5,552 nucleotides of DNA. It comes from Frankiaceae bacterium (GTDB lineage: Bacteria > Actinomycetota > Actinomycetes > Mycobacteriales > SCTD01). The notes below the pieces were generated by a model. That model was not told where the DNA came from and did no database searches. It saw nothing but the letters and a program-made list of their open reading frames with translations. Numbering within the stretch: the stretch's first letter is position 1; the number at the start of each line of letters is the position of its first letter. Position numbers and translations under genes: made by a program. Positions 1 through 5,320 of this stretch are shown one piece after another. The stretch spans positions 1 to 5,552 of the forward strand of contig CANKBT010000229.1 of NCBI GenBank assembly GCA_947479995.1, given 5' to 3'.

Positions 1-842
1 ACGATGCGCGTGCCCGTGGCGCCGAGGGAGTCGAGCAGCGCCCGGGCGGCGGGCACCTCGACGCGCGGGTCGCCGCTGTCGAGCCGCACCGCGCCGAGCT
101 GCGGGCCGGCGACCTCGACGGCCGTGCGGATGCCCTGCGCGGTGTCGTACGTGTCGACGAGCACGGTGGTGCCGACGCCCTGCGCCGCGACCTGGGCGGC
201 GACGGCCTCGCGCTCGGTCGGGTGGGCGAGCACGAAGGCGTGGGCGGTGGTGCCGACAGTCGGCACGCCGTGGCGCCGGCCGGCCTCGAGGTTGCTGGTG
301 GCGGCGAAGCCCGCGACGTGGGCGGCGCGGGCGGCGCTGACCGCGGCCTGCTCGTGCGTGCGGCGGCTGCCCATCTCCAGCAGCGGCCGGTCGCCCGCGG
401 CCAGCACCATGCGGGCGGCGGCGGCCGCGACGGCGCTGTCGTGGTTGAGCACCGACAGCACGAGCGTCTCGAGCAGCAGGCCCTCGCCGAGGCACCCCTC
501 GACGGTGAGCACCGGCGAGCCGCCGACGTAGGTCGAGCCCTCGCGGTAGGCGCTCACCCGCACGTCCGGCCGCCGCCCGGTCAGCCAGTCGCGGGTCTGC
601 GGCCGCACGACCTCGCTGCTGGTGAGGAAGGCGATCTGCTCCGGCTCCCACACCAGGTCGGCGAGCAGCGCGGCCAGCCGCCCCTGCCCGGCGACGACGC
701 CGAAGCGCCGGCCGCGCGGCAGGCGCCGGGTGAAGACCTCGAACACCGCGCGGCGGTCGGCGAGCCCCGAGGCGAGCGCCGCGTCGAGCATCGTCAGCTC
801 GTACCGGTCGAGCAGCAGCGCCGGAGAGGTTGTCGTCACCAT
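1..842 (-). CDS. pncB: Nicotinate phosphoribosyltransferase, 3' end outside window
   Basis: The enzyme joins nicotinate to PRPP to make nicotinate mononucleotide in the cytoplasmic Preiss-Handler route of NAD salvage. About 280 codons are visible; family members are usually 430-450 residues, so the C-terminal third is off the left edge. Seen in order: an N-terminal LLDRYELTMLDA segment (residues 10-21), NHDSAVAAAAARM (133-145), the MGSRRTHEQAA phosphoribosyl-binding motif (157-167), ATSN (181-184), GTTAH (197-201), whose His201 likely matches the autophosphorylated histidine of characterised NAPRTases, VDTYDTAQGI (229-238) and RLDSGD (253-258). The chosen start is ATG at 842-840, which lies 6 nt after a TACGAT -10-like box and so would be leaderless; GTG at 839 is the in-frame alternative. 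It is divergent from the DNA glycosylase. Family assignment is very secure, the exact start less so. Confidence 0.94.
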   Translation of the reverse strand, partial: MVTTTSPALLLDRYELTMLDAALASGLADRRAVFEVFTRRLPRGRRFGVVAGQGRLAALLADLVWEPEQIAFLTSSEVVRPQTRDWLTGRRPDVRVSAYREGSTYVGGSPVLTVEGCLGEGLLLETLVLSVLNHDSAVAAAAARMVLAAGDRPLLEMGSRRTHEQAAVSAARAAHVAGFAATSNLEAGRRHGVPTVGTTAHAFVLAHPTEREAVAAQVAAQGVGTTVLVDTYDTAQGIRTAVEVAGPQLGAVRLDSGDPRVEVPAARALLDSLGATGTRI

Positions 843-858
843 GACGACATCGTACGCT
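830..858 (+). promoter_or_regulatory. Predicted promoter of the Fpg/Nei glycosylase (leaderless)
   Basis: TTGTCG at 830-835 resembles a -35 (TTGACA type). It is followed by a 17-bp spacer and TACGCT at 853-858, a TANNNT -10 box. Six bases later comes the GTG at 865, so the transcript would begin on the start codon. The -35 lies inside the first codons of pncB. This agrees with the start codon demanded independently by the enzyme's chemistry. Confidence 0.55.
849..854 (-). promoter_or_regulatory. Predicted -10 box for pncB (leaderless)
   Basis: On the minus strand TACGAT (854 to 849) matches the actinobacterial TANNNT -10 consensus. Six bases separate it from the pncB ATG at 842, so the first base of the start codon is the predicted transcription start. 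No convincing -35 is seen about 17 bp upstream (near 872-877). It overlaps the opposing -10 box of the glycosylase through the palindrome CGTACG (851-856). Confidence 0.45.
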
Positions 859-864
859 CCTCGG

Positions 865-1725
865 GTGCCGGAGCTGCCCGAGGTCGAGGCCCTCGCCGCC
901 TTCCTGCGCGACCGCGCCGTGGGCAAGGCGGTCGCCCGGGTCGACGTGGCCGGGATCCAGTCGCTGAAGACGTACGACCCGCCCGTGACGTCGCTGGCCG
1001 GGCTGGCCGTGACGGACGCCCGGCGGCACGGCAAGTTCCTCGACGTCGACTGCGACGGGCTGCACCTCGTCGTCCACCTCGCCCGCGCGGGCTGGCTGCA
1101 GTGGCGCGAGCAGCTGCCGCCGGCGCCGCCCAAGCCGGGCAAGGGCCCGCTCGCGCTGCGGGTGCACCTCGAGGACGGCTCCGGCTTCGACCTCACCGAG
1201 CAGGGCACCCAGAAGCGCCTCGCCGTCTACGTGGTCCGCGACCCGGCGGAGGTGCCGGGCATCGCCCGGCTCGGGATCGACCCGCTCGACCCGGCCTTCA
1301 CGGTCGAGGCCCTGCAGGCGCTGCTGTCGGGCGTCCGCGGACAGGTCAAGGGCGTGCTCACCGACCAGAGCGTGCTGTCGGGCGTCGGCAACGCCTACAG
1401 CGACGAGGTGCTGTGGGAGGTGCGCATGTCGCCGTTCAAGCCGGCCAGCTCCCTCACGCCCGACCAGGTCGCCGAGCTGCACGCCGTCATCGTGCGGACG
1501 CTGCGCGAGGCGGTCGGCCGGGCCGAGGGCCTGGCGGCCAAGGCGCTCAAGGCCGAGAAGAAGTCGGGGCTCAACGTGCACGCCCGCGCCGGGCTGCCGT
1601 GCCCGCGGTGCGGCGACACCGTGCGCGAGGTGTCCTTCGCGACCAAGTCGCTGCAGTACTGCCCGACCTGCCAGACGGGCGGCAAGCCGCTGGCCGACCG
1701 GCGGCTCTCGCGGCTGCTCAAGTAG
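865..1725 (+). CDS. Fpg/Nei-family DNA glycosylase/AP lyase
   Basis: A 286-aa bifunctional base-excision-repair enzyme that removes oxidised bases and cleaves the abasic strand. GTG at 865 is chosen because the product then begins M-PELPEVEAL: Pro2 is the family's Schiff-base nucleophile and Glu3 its partner, so Pro must follow the initiator Met. Lys57 in RRHGKFL matches the beta-hairpin lysine of E. coli Fpg. The helix-two-turn-helix region (about 130-235) carries LTDQSVLSGVGNAYSDEVL with Asn176. The C-terminal zinc finger is Cys246, Cys249, Cys266, Cys269, with the CX2C-X16-CX2C spacing of Fpg. The usual finger arginine (GRxT) is Lys261 here. Residues 103-125 (EDGSGFDLTEQGTQKRLAVYVV) and the end GGKPLADRRLSRLLK fit an actinobacterial subgroup of this family. 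Whether it prefers oxidised purines or pyrimidines cannot be read from sequence, so no symbol is given. Its 3' end overlaps the opposing small gene by 8 bp. Confidence 0.93.
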   Translation: MPELPEVEALAAFLRDRAVGKAVARVDVAGIQSLKTYDPPVTSLAGLAVTDARRHGKFLDVDCDGLHLVVHLARAGWLQWREQLPPAPPKPGKGPLALRVHLEDGSGFDLTEQGTQKRLAVYVVRDPAEVPGIARLGIDPLDPAFTVEALQALLSGVRGQVKGVLTDQSVLSGVGNAYSDEVLWEVRMSPFKPASSLTPDQVAELHAVIVRTLREAVGRAEGLAAKALKAEKKSGLNVHARAGLPCPRCGDTVREVSFATKSLQYCPTCQTGGKPLADRRLSRLLK

Positions 1726-1897
1726 CGCCCGGGCTCACGACCGCCAGCACGCCGGCGTCGCCGCAGCCCAGGCAGACGCCCGTGCGCCGCAGGGTGCCGT
1801 CGTCGAAGGCCATCTCCCAGACGACCTCGCCCTCGCAGCCGTCGTGGACGACGAGCAGCACCGCCTCGTCGGGCTGGCGCTGGTGCGGGACGTCCAC
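1718..1897 (-). CDS. Small putative zinc-binding protein, function unknown
   Basis: A 59-aa product beginning MDVPHQRQPDEAVLL; no family is recognised. It is considered real because essentially every codon ends in G or C except the last two before TGA, and this pattern collapses immediately upstream of the start. It also fills the otherwise empty 210 bp between the glycosylase and the rhodanese. Numbered from GTG 1897, it has His18-X2-Cys21 and Cys42-X2-Cys45 about 20 residues apart, a spacing that could bind one zinc like a small zinc ribbon. The middle (GEVVWEMAFDDGTLRRTGVC) looks like beta-hairpin sequence. GTG at 1897 is chosen because GAGG at 1906-1903 lies 5 nt upstream; GTG at 1903 would add two residues. 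No membrane segment or signal peptide is seen. It is convergent with the glycosylase, overlapping its stop, and divergent from the rhodanese 41 bp away. Confidence 0.75.
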   Translation of the reverse strand: MDVPHQRQPDEAVLLVVHDGCEGEVVWEMAFDDGTLRRTGVCLGCGDAGVLAVVSPGAT

Positions 1898-1929
1898 GAC
1901 CACCTCTTCGACACGACCTGCGGCACCCT

Positions 1930-1936
1930 GGAGGGG
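1930..1936 (+). promoter_or_regulatory. Shine-Dalgarno site of the rhodanese gene
   Basis: GGAGGGG lies 2-4 nt before ATG 1939, a strong but close ribosome-binding site. It overlaps the in-frame GTG at 1936 and so favours ATG 1939. This leadered start contrasts with the apparently leaderless genes in the window. Confidence 0.6.
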
Positions 1937-1938
1937 TG

Positions 1939-2265
1939 ATGAGCCACGAGCTGCCCGAGGTCGACCCCCGAGACGTCGGGGACGACGTGCTCCTCGACGT
2001 GCGCGAGGACGACGAGTGGGCCGCCGGGCGGGCCCCCGGCGCCCTGCACGTGCCGATGAGCGAGATCACCGCCCGGGTCGGCGAGCTGCCGGCCGGCCGC
2101 CGCATCGCGGTGGTGTGCCACCTCGGCGGCCGGTCGGCCCGGGTGACGGCCTGGCTGCGGGCCCAGGGCGTCGACGCCCGCAACGTCACCGGCGGCATGG
2201 CCGCCTGGGGCCGCGCCGGGCTGCCGCTCGAGGCGGAGCCCGGCGCGGTGCCCCGGGTCGACTAG
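1939..2265 (+). CDS. Single-domain rhodanese (sulfurtransferase)
   Basis: A 108-aa cytoplasmic protein made of one rhodanese domain. The family carries sulfane sulfur as a cysteine persulfide and passes it to acceptors such as cyanide, thiols or biosynthetic enzymes; the partner here is unknown. Seen: LLDVREDDEWAAGRAPGALHVPM (18-40), which is the CH2A-type DVRE...W..G.i.GA.hiP motif; the active-site loop VVCHLGGRSA (58-67) with catalytic Cys60 and the CX4R loop closing on Arg65; and the C-terminal NVTGGMAAWGRAGLP (82-96). The loop size (Cys to Arg five residues) is that of sulfur-specific rhodaneses rather than the longer loop of Cdc25-like phosphatases. His61 sits where Arg or Glu is often found. 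The stop (2263-2265) abuts the stop of the opposing membrane-protein gene at 2266. Confidence 0.93.
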   Translation: MSHELPEVDPRDVGDDVLLDVREDDEWAAGRAPGALHVPMSEITARVGELPAGRRIAVVCHLGGRSARVTAWLRAQGVDARNVTGGMAAWGRAGLPLEAEPGAVPRVD

Positions 2266-2883
2266 CTACTGCTGGGGCTTGGTGAAGTCCGGGCCGGTCG
2301 TCGGCGGCACGTCCTGCACCGGCTCGCCCGCGGGCGCGCCGTACGGCTGGCCGGTGGGCGCGCCGTAGGGCTGGCCGCTCGGGGCGGGCGGGGCTCCGGC
2401 GTGCGCACGGTTCTCGAGCAGCCCGCGGCACACCGAGAACGCCGCGGCGGCGGCGAGCGCGATGAACAGCAGCAGCACCGGCGAGAACTCCTCGGTGTAG
2501 CCGTCGCGGACGCTGACGCCGCCGAGGCCGTCGATCGCGCTGCCGGTGAGGATCGACCCGAAGTTCGTGAGCGTCGAGGAGAGCTCGTCGACGCCCAGGT
2601 CGCCGGCCTCCTTGGCGACGGCGGCGGCGAAGCCCGCGACGTTGCCGAGCACGACCGCGACGAGCGCGATGGCGCCCGCGACGATCGGGAAGGGGCCGCT
2701 CGGCGAGCCGGGCGCGAACTTGCCGACCGCGAAGCCGACCAGGGCGCCGACGCCGATGGCGAAGAAGCCGACCTCGTAGCCCGTGAGTCGCGCGATGAGC
2801 GCCCAGACGACGGCGCCGACGACGGCCGCGGCGACGCCGGCCCCGATCGCGGTCCCGGCCGAGCCCTTGGCGGTGCTGTCCAT
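2266..2883 (-). CDS. Four-TM membrane protein with Pro/Gly/Gln-rich tail, function unknown
   Basis: A 205-aa protein of no recognised family. Hydrophobic helices lie at about 11-31, 36-57, 64-90 and 134-156. An acidic, Ser/Thr/Gly-rich loop (91-133) falls between helices 3 and 4, likely outside the cell if the N-terminus is inside, and the tail from about 157 would then be cytoplasmic. The tail is low-complexity (GAPPAPSGQPYGAPTGQPYG...) and contains a duplicated GQPYGAPx octapeptide; such tails are common on actinobacterial small membrane proteins. Start ATG 2883 is preceded by GAGGA at 2898-2894 (10 nt spacing). An open extension to 2997 exists but lacks membrane-protein character and crosses the intergenic region. 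It is convergent with the rhodanese with no gap between stops, and divergent from the diguanylate cyclase. A weak TACCTT -10 candidate lies at 2938-2933. A role in transport or envelope homeostasis would be guesswork. Confidence 0.85.
   Translation of the reverse strand: MDSTAKGSAGTAIGAGVAAAVVGAVVWALIARLTGYEVGFFAIGVGALVGFAVGKFAPGSPSGPFPIVAGAIALVAVVLGNVAGFAAAVAKEAGDLGVDELSSTLTNFGSILTGSAIDGLGGVSVRDGYTEEFSPVLLLFIALAAAAAFSVCRGLLENRAHAGAPPAPSGQPYGAPTGQPYGAPAGEPVQDVPPTTGPDFTKPQQ
2332..2379 (-). repeat. 24-bp tandem duplication inside the membrane-protein gene
   Basis: Two adjacent 24-bp units (2332-2355 and 2356-2379) differ at only two positions and encode GQPYGAPA/GQPYGAPT-type octapeptides in the cytoplasmic tail. 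Being a multiple of three, gain or loss of units would keep the frame, so copy number may vary between strains. Confidence 0.85.
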
Positions 2884-2984
2884 GCTGTCCCGTTCCTCTG
2901 AGGGGGCGCCGGTGGTGCCCGGCACGTCGAGGAAGGTAGGGGGCGGCAGCGCTCGGCGGGGGCGGAACGCGACAACCCGCGCAC

Positions 2985-3025
2985 GGTGAGTAGTCACTGT
3001 GCGTAGTCAGAAGGTGCCACTCACC
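2985..3025. promoter_or_regulatory. Cluster of symmetric elements upstream of the diguanylate cyclase
   Basis: The intergenic stretch between the divergent membrane-protein and diguanylate-cyclase genes holds an inverted repeat GGTGAGT (2985-2991) / ACTCACC (3019-3025), a short palindrome GTGA-gtag-TCAC (2986-2997) and a direct repeat GTAGTCA (2990-2996 and 3003-3009). Positions 2993-3007 match 7 of the 9 fixed positions of the published BldD operator consensus (nTnACnC(A/T)GnGTnAn). Dyads of this kind suggest a repressor/activator site; which factor binds is inference. Confidence 0.35.
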
Positions 3026-3036
3026 CGGTCGGGTCT

Positions 3037-3053
3037 CCAGGCCGATGGCCTGG
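3037..3053 (+). promoter_or_regulatory. Perfect 7-bp hairpin just before the diguanylate-cyclase ATG
   Basis: CCAGGCC (3037-3043), a three-base loop GAT, then GGCCTGG (3047-3053) end two bases before ATG 3056. In RNA this stem would cover the place where a ribosome-binding site should be, and no Shine-Dalgarno sequence is visible there. It could limit translation or be a DNA operator. If the true start is GTG 2999 or GTG 3014 it is merely coding sequence. Confidence 0.4.
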
Positions 3054-3055
3054 CC

Positions 3056-3943
3056 ATGGGGTGGCAGGTCGTCGTGCTGGGCAACGTCGTGATCGTCGGC
3101 GCCTACCTGGCGATCGCGGCCACCATCCTGCAGGGCCTGGTCACCACCCGGCAGCTGCGCACCAACGCCCTCGCGGTCGCGACCGGCCTGATCTTCCTGA
3201 CCTGCGCGCTCCACCACGGCCACCACGCCCTGCACCTGCTCACCGGCACCCCGCAGGAGCTGCGGGTGCTGCGCGCGGCCTTCGGCACCTGGCACGGCGT
3301 GGCCGTGGAGCTCGTCGGCGTGGTGGTCGCCGTGGCGTACCTGATGCTGCGGCACACCTACGGGACCCTGCTCAACACCCCGGCGATGTTCGAGGACCAG
3401 GTCAAGGCCGCCACCGCCGACGCCCTGCGCCGGCTCGCGTACACCGACGCCCTGACCGGCTGCGGCAACCGCGCGGCGTACGACGCGCACGTCGACGGGC
3501 TGGCCGGGCGCGACGACGCGGTGACCGTCGTCTACCTCGACCTCGACGACTTCAAGCAGGTCAACGACGCCTTCGGGCACGAGGCGGGCGACCGCGTGCT
3601 GCGCGAGGTCGGCGGCCGGCTGGCGTCGGGCATGGCGACCGGCCAGCGCGCCTTCCGGCTCGGCGGCGACGAGTTCGTCGTCGTGCAGGCGGTGCCGAGC
3701 GGCCGGCGCGGAGAGGACGCCGAGGCGCTGTCGGCCCGCTGCCGCCTGCTCATCGGCCTGCCGGTGACCCTGCGCGAGGGCGACCTGCGCTGCCAGGCCA
3801 GCGGCGGTGCCGCCACCGGCCCGGCCGCCGACGGCCTGCAGCACCTGCTCCGGCAGGCCGACGCGGCGATGTACGCCGCCAAGGCCGCCCGCCCGCGGCT
3901 GCCCCGGCAGCGGACGGGCCTCGACGCCCCCGTCGGGCGCTGA
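3056..3943 (+). CDS. Membrane diguanylate cyclase with ethylene-receptor-like sensor (GGDEF)
   Basis: A 295-aa inner-membrane protein predicted to make cyclic di-GMP from two GTP. Helices at about 4-29, 38-63 and 80-101 form the sensor; a linker (102-128) leads to the GGDEF domain (129-280). The catalytic domain looks intact: DALTGCGNR (131-139), YLDLDDFKQVND (160-171; Asp162 expected to bind metal), FGHEAGD (173-179), RLGGDEF (201-207) and ADAAMYAAK (268-276). The RxxD inhibitory site is absent (Ala194, Gln197), so product inhibition through it is not expected. The sensor has Asn10, Tyr17, Cys50, His54 and a His-rich patch (53, 54, 56, 57, 60), spaced like the copper/ethylene-site residues of plant ETR1. 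There is no EAL domain. ATG 3056 is chosen because codons 2999-3055 lose the G/C third-position bias; GTG 2999 (314 aa) and GTG 3014 remain possible. A hairpin follows the stop. Confidence 0.92.
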   Translation: MGWQVVVLGNVVIVGAYLAIAATILQGLVTTRQLRTNALAVATGLIFLTCALHHGHHALHLLTGTPQELRVLRAAFGTWHGVAVELVGVVVAVAYLMLRHTYGTLLNTPAMFEDQVKAATADALRRLAYTDALTGCGNRAAYDAHVDGLAGRDDAVTVVYLDLDDFKQVNDAFGHEAGDRVLREVGGRLASGMATGQRAFRLGGDEFVVVQAVPSGRRGEDAEALSARCRLLIGLPVTLREGDLRCQASGGAATGPAADGLQHLLRQADAAMYAAKAARPRLPRQRTGLDAPVGR

Positions 3944-3971
3944 GCGCTGGCCGGGAGCACCGGCCGCGCGC
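3944..3971 (+). terminator. Stem-loop after the diguanylate cyclase, terminator-like
   Basis: Directly after the TGA, GGCCGG (3949-3954) pairs with CCGGCC (3960-3965) around a GAGCA loop. A G-U pair and, with one bulged base (3967), four more pairs extend it to about 11 bp. No T-tract follows, as is common for terminators proposed in high-GC actinobacteria. It separates the cyclase from the leaderless promoter of the next gene, so the two need not be co-transcribed. Confidence 0.45.
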
Positions 3972-3975
3972 GCAC

Positions 3976-3981
3976 TAGCGT
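3976..3981 (+). promoter_or_regulatory. Predicted -10 box of the FAD dehydrogenase (leaderless)
   Basis: TAGCGT fits TANNNT and lies 7 nt before GTG 3989, the usual distance from -10 to transcription start, implying a transcript that begins on the start codon. No clear -35 is seen 17-18 bp upstream, where the preceding stem-loop lies. It favours GTG 3989 over GTG 3983. Confidence 0.5.
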
Positions 3982-3988
3982 CGTGCCC

Positions 3989-5278
3989 GTGAGCGACCTC
4001 CGCGAGGCCCTGTCGGCGGTCAGCGCCACGAGCGACGACCTGGCCGGCGTCGAGACCGACTGGACCGGCCGCGTCACCGGCCGGGCGCTGGCCGTGGCGC
4101 TGCCGTCGACCGTCGACGAGGTGGCCGCCGTCCTCGGCGTCTGCCGCGCGCAGGGCGTCCGCGTCACCGTGCGCGGCGGCGGCACCGGCCTGGTCGCCGG
4201 CGCCGTGCCGGACGACACCGTCGTGCTGTCGACCCGCCGGCTCGACCAGGTCGGCCCGGTGCAGGACGGCAGCCTCGTCGCCGGCGCCGGCGTCACCCTG
4301 CGCACCGTGCAGGACCGCGCCCGGCGGGCCGGCTGGGACTACGGCGTCGACTTCGCCAGCCGCGACACCGCGACCGTCGGCGGCTCGGTCGTCACCAACG
4401 CCGGCGGCGTGCACGTCGTCGCCCACGGCACCACCCGCGCGCAGGTGCTCGGCGTCGAGGCCGTGCTGGCCGACGGCTCGGTCGTGCGGCGCCTGGCCGG
4501 CCTGGCCAAGGACGCCACCGGCTACGACCTCGGGCAGCTCATGGTCGGCAGCGAGGGCACCCTCGGCGTCGTCACCGCCGTGCGGCTGCGCCTCGTGCCG
4601 CGGCTCACCGGCCTGGAGACGGCGCTCGTCGGCGTGGCCTCGGTGGCGGACGCCGTCGCGCTGGTCGCCGCGGTCAAGCAGCGGGCCGCCGGGCTGCGCG
4701 CCGCCGAGCTGCTGCTGCCCGAGGGCGTCGCGCTGGTGCGCGAGGTCGCCGGGCTGCCCGCGCTCACCCCCGCCGCGGCGTACGTGCTGCTCGAGGCGCA
4801 GGGCGGCCTCGAGGACGCCCTCGGCCAGGTCGACGTCGTCGACGCCGCCGTCGCCCTCGACGCCGCGTCCGCCGAGCGGCTCTGGGCCTACCGCGAGCGC
4901 ATGACCGAGGCGATCTCGACGCTCGGCGTGCCGCACAAGCTCGACGTCTCGCTGCCGTTCGGGCAGCTCGGGCCGTTCCTCGCGGCTCTGCCGGGCGCCC
5001 TCGGCGGCCACACCGCGCACGTCTTCGGCCACGTCGGCGACGGCAACCTGCACGTCAACGTGCTCGGCCCCGACCCCGAGGACGAGACCGTCGACGACGC
5101 CGTGCTGCGCCTGGCCGCGTCGATGGGCGGCAGCATCGGCGCGGAGCACGGCGTCGGCCGGCACAAGCGGCCGTGGCTGCACCTGTCGCGCACGCCCGCC
5201 GAGCTGGCCGCCATGCGGGCGGTCAAGACCGCGCTGGACCCCGACGGGCTGCTCAACCCGGGCGTCCTGCTGCCCTAG
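3989..5278 (+). CDS. FAD-binding 2-hydroxyacid dehydrogenase, GlcD/D-2-HGDH/D-LDH type
   Basis: A 429-aa flavoprotein of the PCMH/VAO fold that oxidises a 2-hydroxyacid to a 2-oxoacid, passing electrons to a quinone, ETF or another acceptor. The FAD domain has ALPSTVDEVAAVL (37-49), the pyrophosphate loop VRGGGTGLVAGA (61-72), GGSVVTNAGG (131-140) and DATGYDLGQLMVGSEGTLGVVT (175-196). The C-terminal FAD-oxidase domain has HVFGHVGDGNLHVNV (344-358) and GAEHGVGRHKRPWL (384-397). His348, His355 and Glu386 correspond to the divalent-metal ligands known from D-2-hydroxyglutarate dehydrogenase. The end DPDGLLNPGVLLP is typical. It is slightly shorter than E. coli GlcD (about 500 aa) and has no fused Fe-S domain; no glcE/glcF partners are adjacent, suggesting a stand-alone enzyme. 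Glycolate, D-lactate and D-2-hydroxyglutarate are all possible substrates. GTG 3989 is preferred (leaderless); GTG 3983 adds two residues. No signal peptide or TM helix is seen. Confidence 0.92.
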   Translation: MSDLREALSAVSATSDDLAGVETDWTGRVTGRALAVALPSTVDEVAAVLGVCRAQGVRVTVRGGGTGLVAGAVPDDTVVLSTRRLDQVGPVQDGSLVAGAGVTLRTVQDRARRAGWDYGVDFASRDTATVGGSVVTNAGGVHVVAHGTTRAQVLGVEAVLADGSVVRRLAGLAKDATGYDLGQLMVGSEGTLGVVTAVRLRLVPRLTGLETALVGVASVADAVALVAAVKQRAAGLRAAELLLPEGVALVREVAGLPALTPAAAYVLLEAQGGLEDALGQVDVVDAAVALDAASAERLWAYRERMTEAISTLGVPHKLDVSLPFGQLGPFLAALPGALGGHTAHVFGHVGDGNLHVNVLGPDPEDETVDDAVLRLAASMGGSIGAEHGVGRHKRPWLHLSRTPAELAAMRAVKTALDPDGLLNPGVLLP

Positions 5279-5320
5279 CCGGGGTCCCGGGGTCCGCACC
5301 TCCGCGCGGGGCCGCTCGTG

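Noticed and set aside
836..862. GAGGAG (862-857) plus a four-codon mini-ORF ATG TCG TCA TGG TGA on the minus strand, its TGA overlapping GTG 839 as GTGA
   Set aside because: It could be a leader peptide coupled to pncB, but if transcription starts at 842, as the TACGAT box suggests, this segment is not transcribed. Worth recalling only if a longer pncB 5' end is found.
841..864. ATG 841 as the glycosylase start (eight extra residues)
   Set aside because: It would bury the catalytic Pro2 behind an extension; the family needs a free N-terminal proline, and the -10 box predicts initiation at 865.
222..2285. Long plus-strand open frame of about 690 codons
   Set aside because: It overlaps pncB antisense and the glycosylase and rhodanese out of frame; Arg/Pro/Gly-rich with no recognisable motif.
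2933..2938. TACCTT as -10 box for the membrane-protein gene
   Set aside because: Fits TANNNT but has no -35 at the right distance; too weak to list as a feature.
2964..2968. GGAAC as an ECF sigma -35 element before the cyclase
   Set aside because: No matching -10 (CGTC or GTT type) at 16-18 bp.
2999..3055. GTG 2999 as the cyclase start
   Set aside because: Not excluded, but the 19 codons contain several A/T third positions unlike the rest of the gene and lie within the symmetric elements, so ATG 3056 was preferred.
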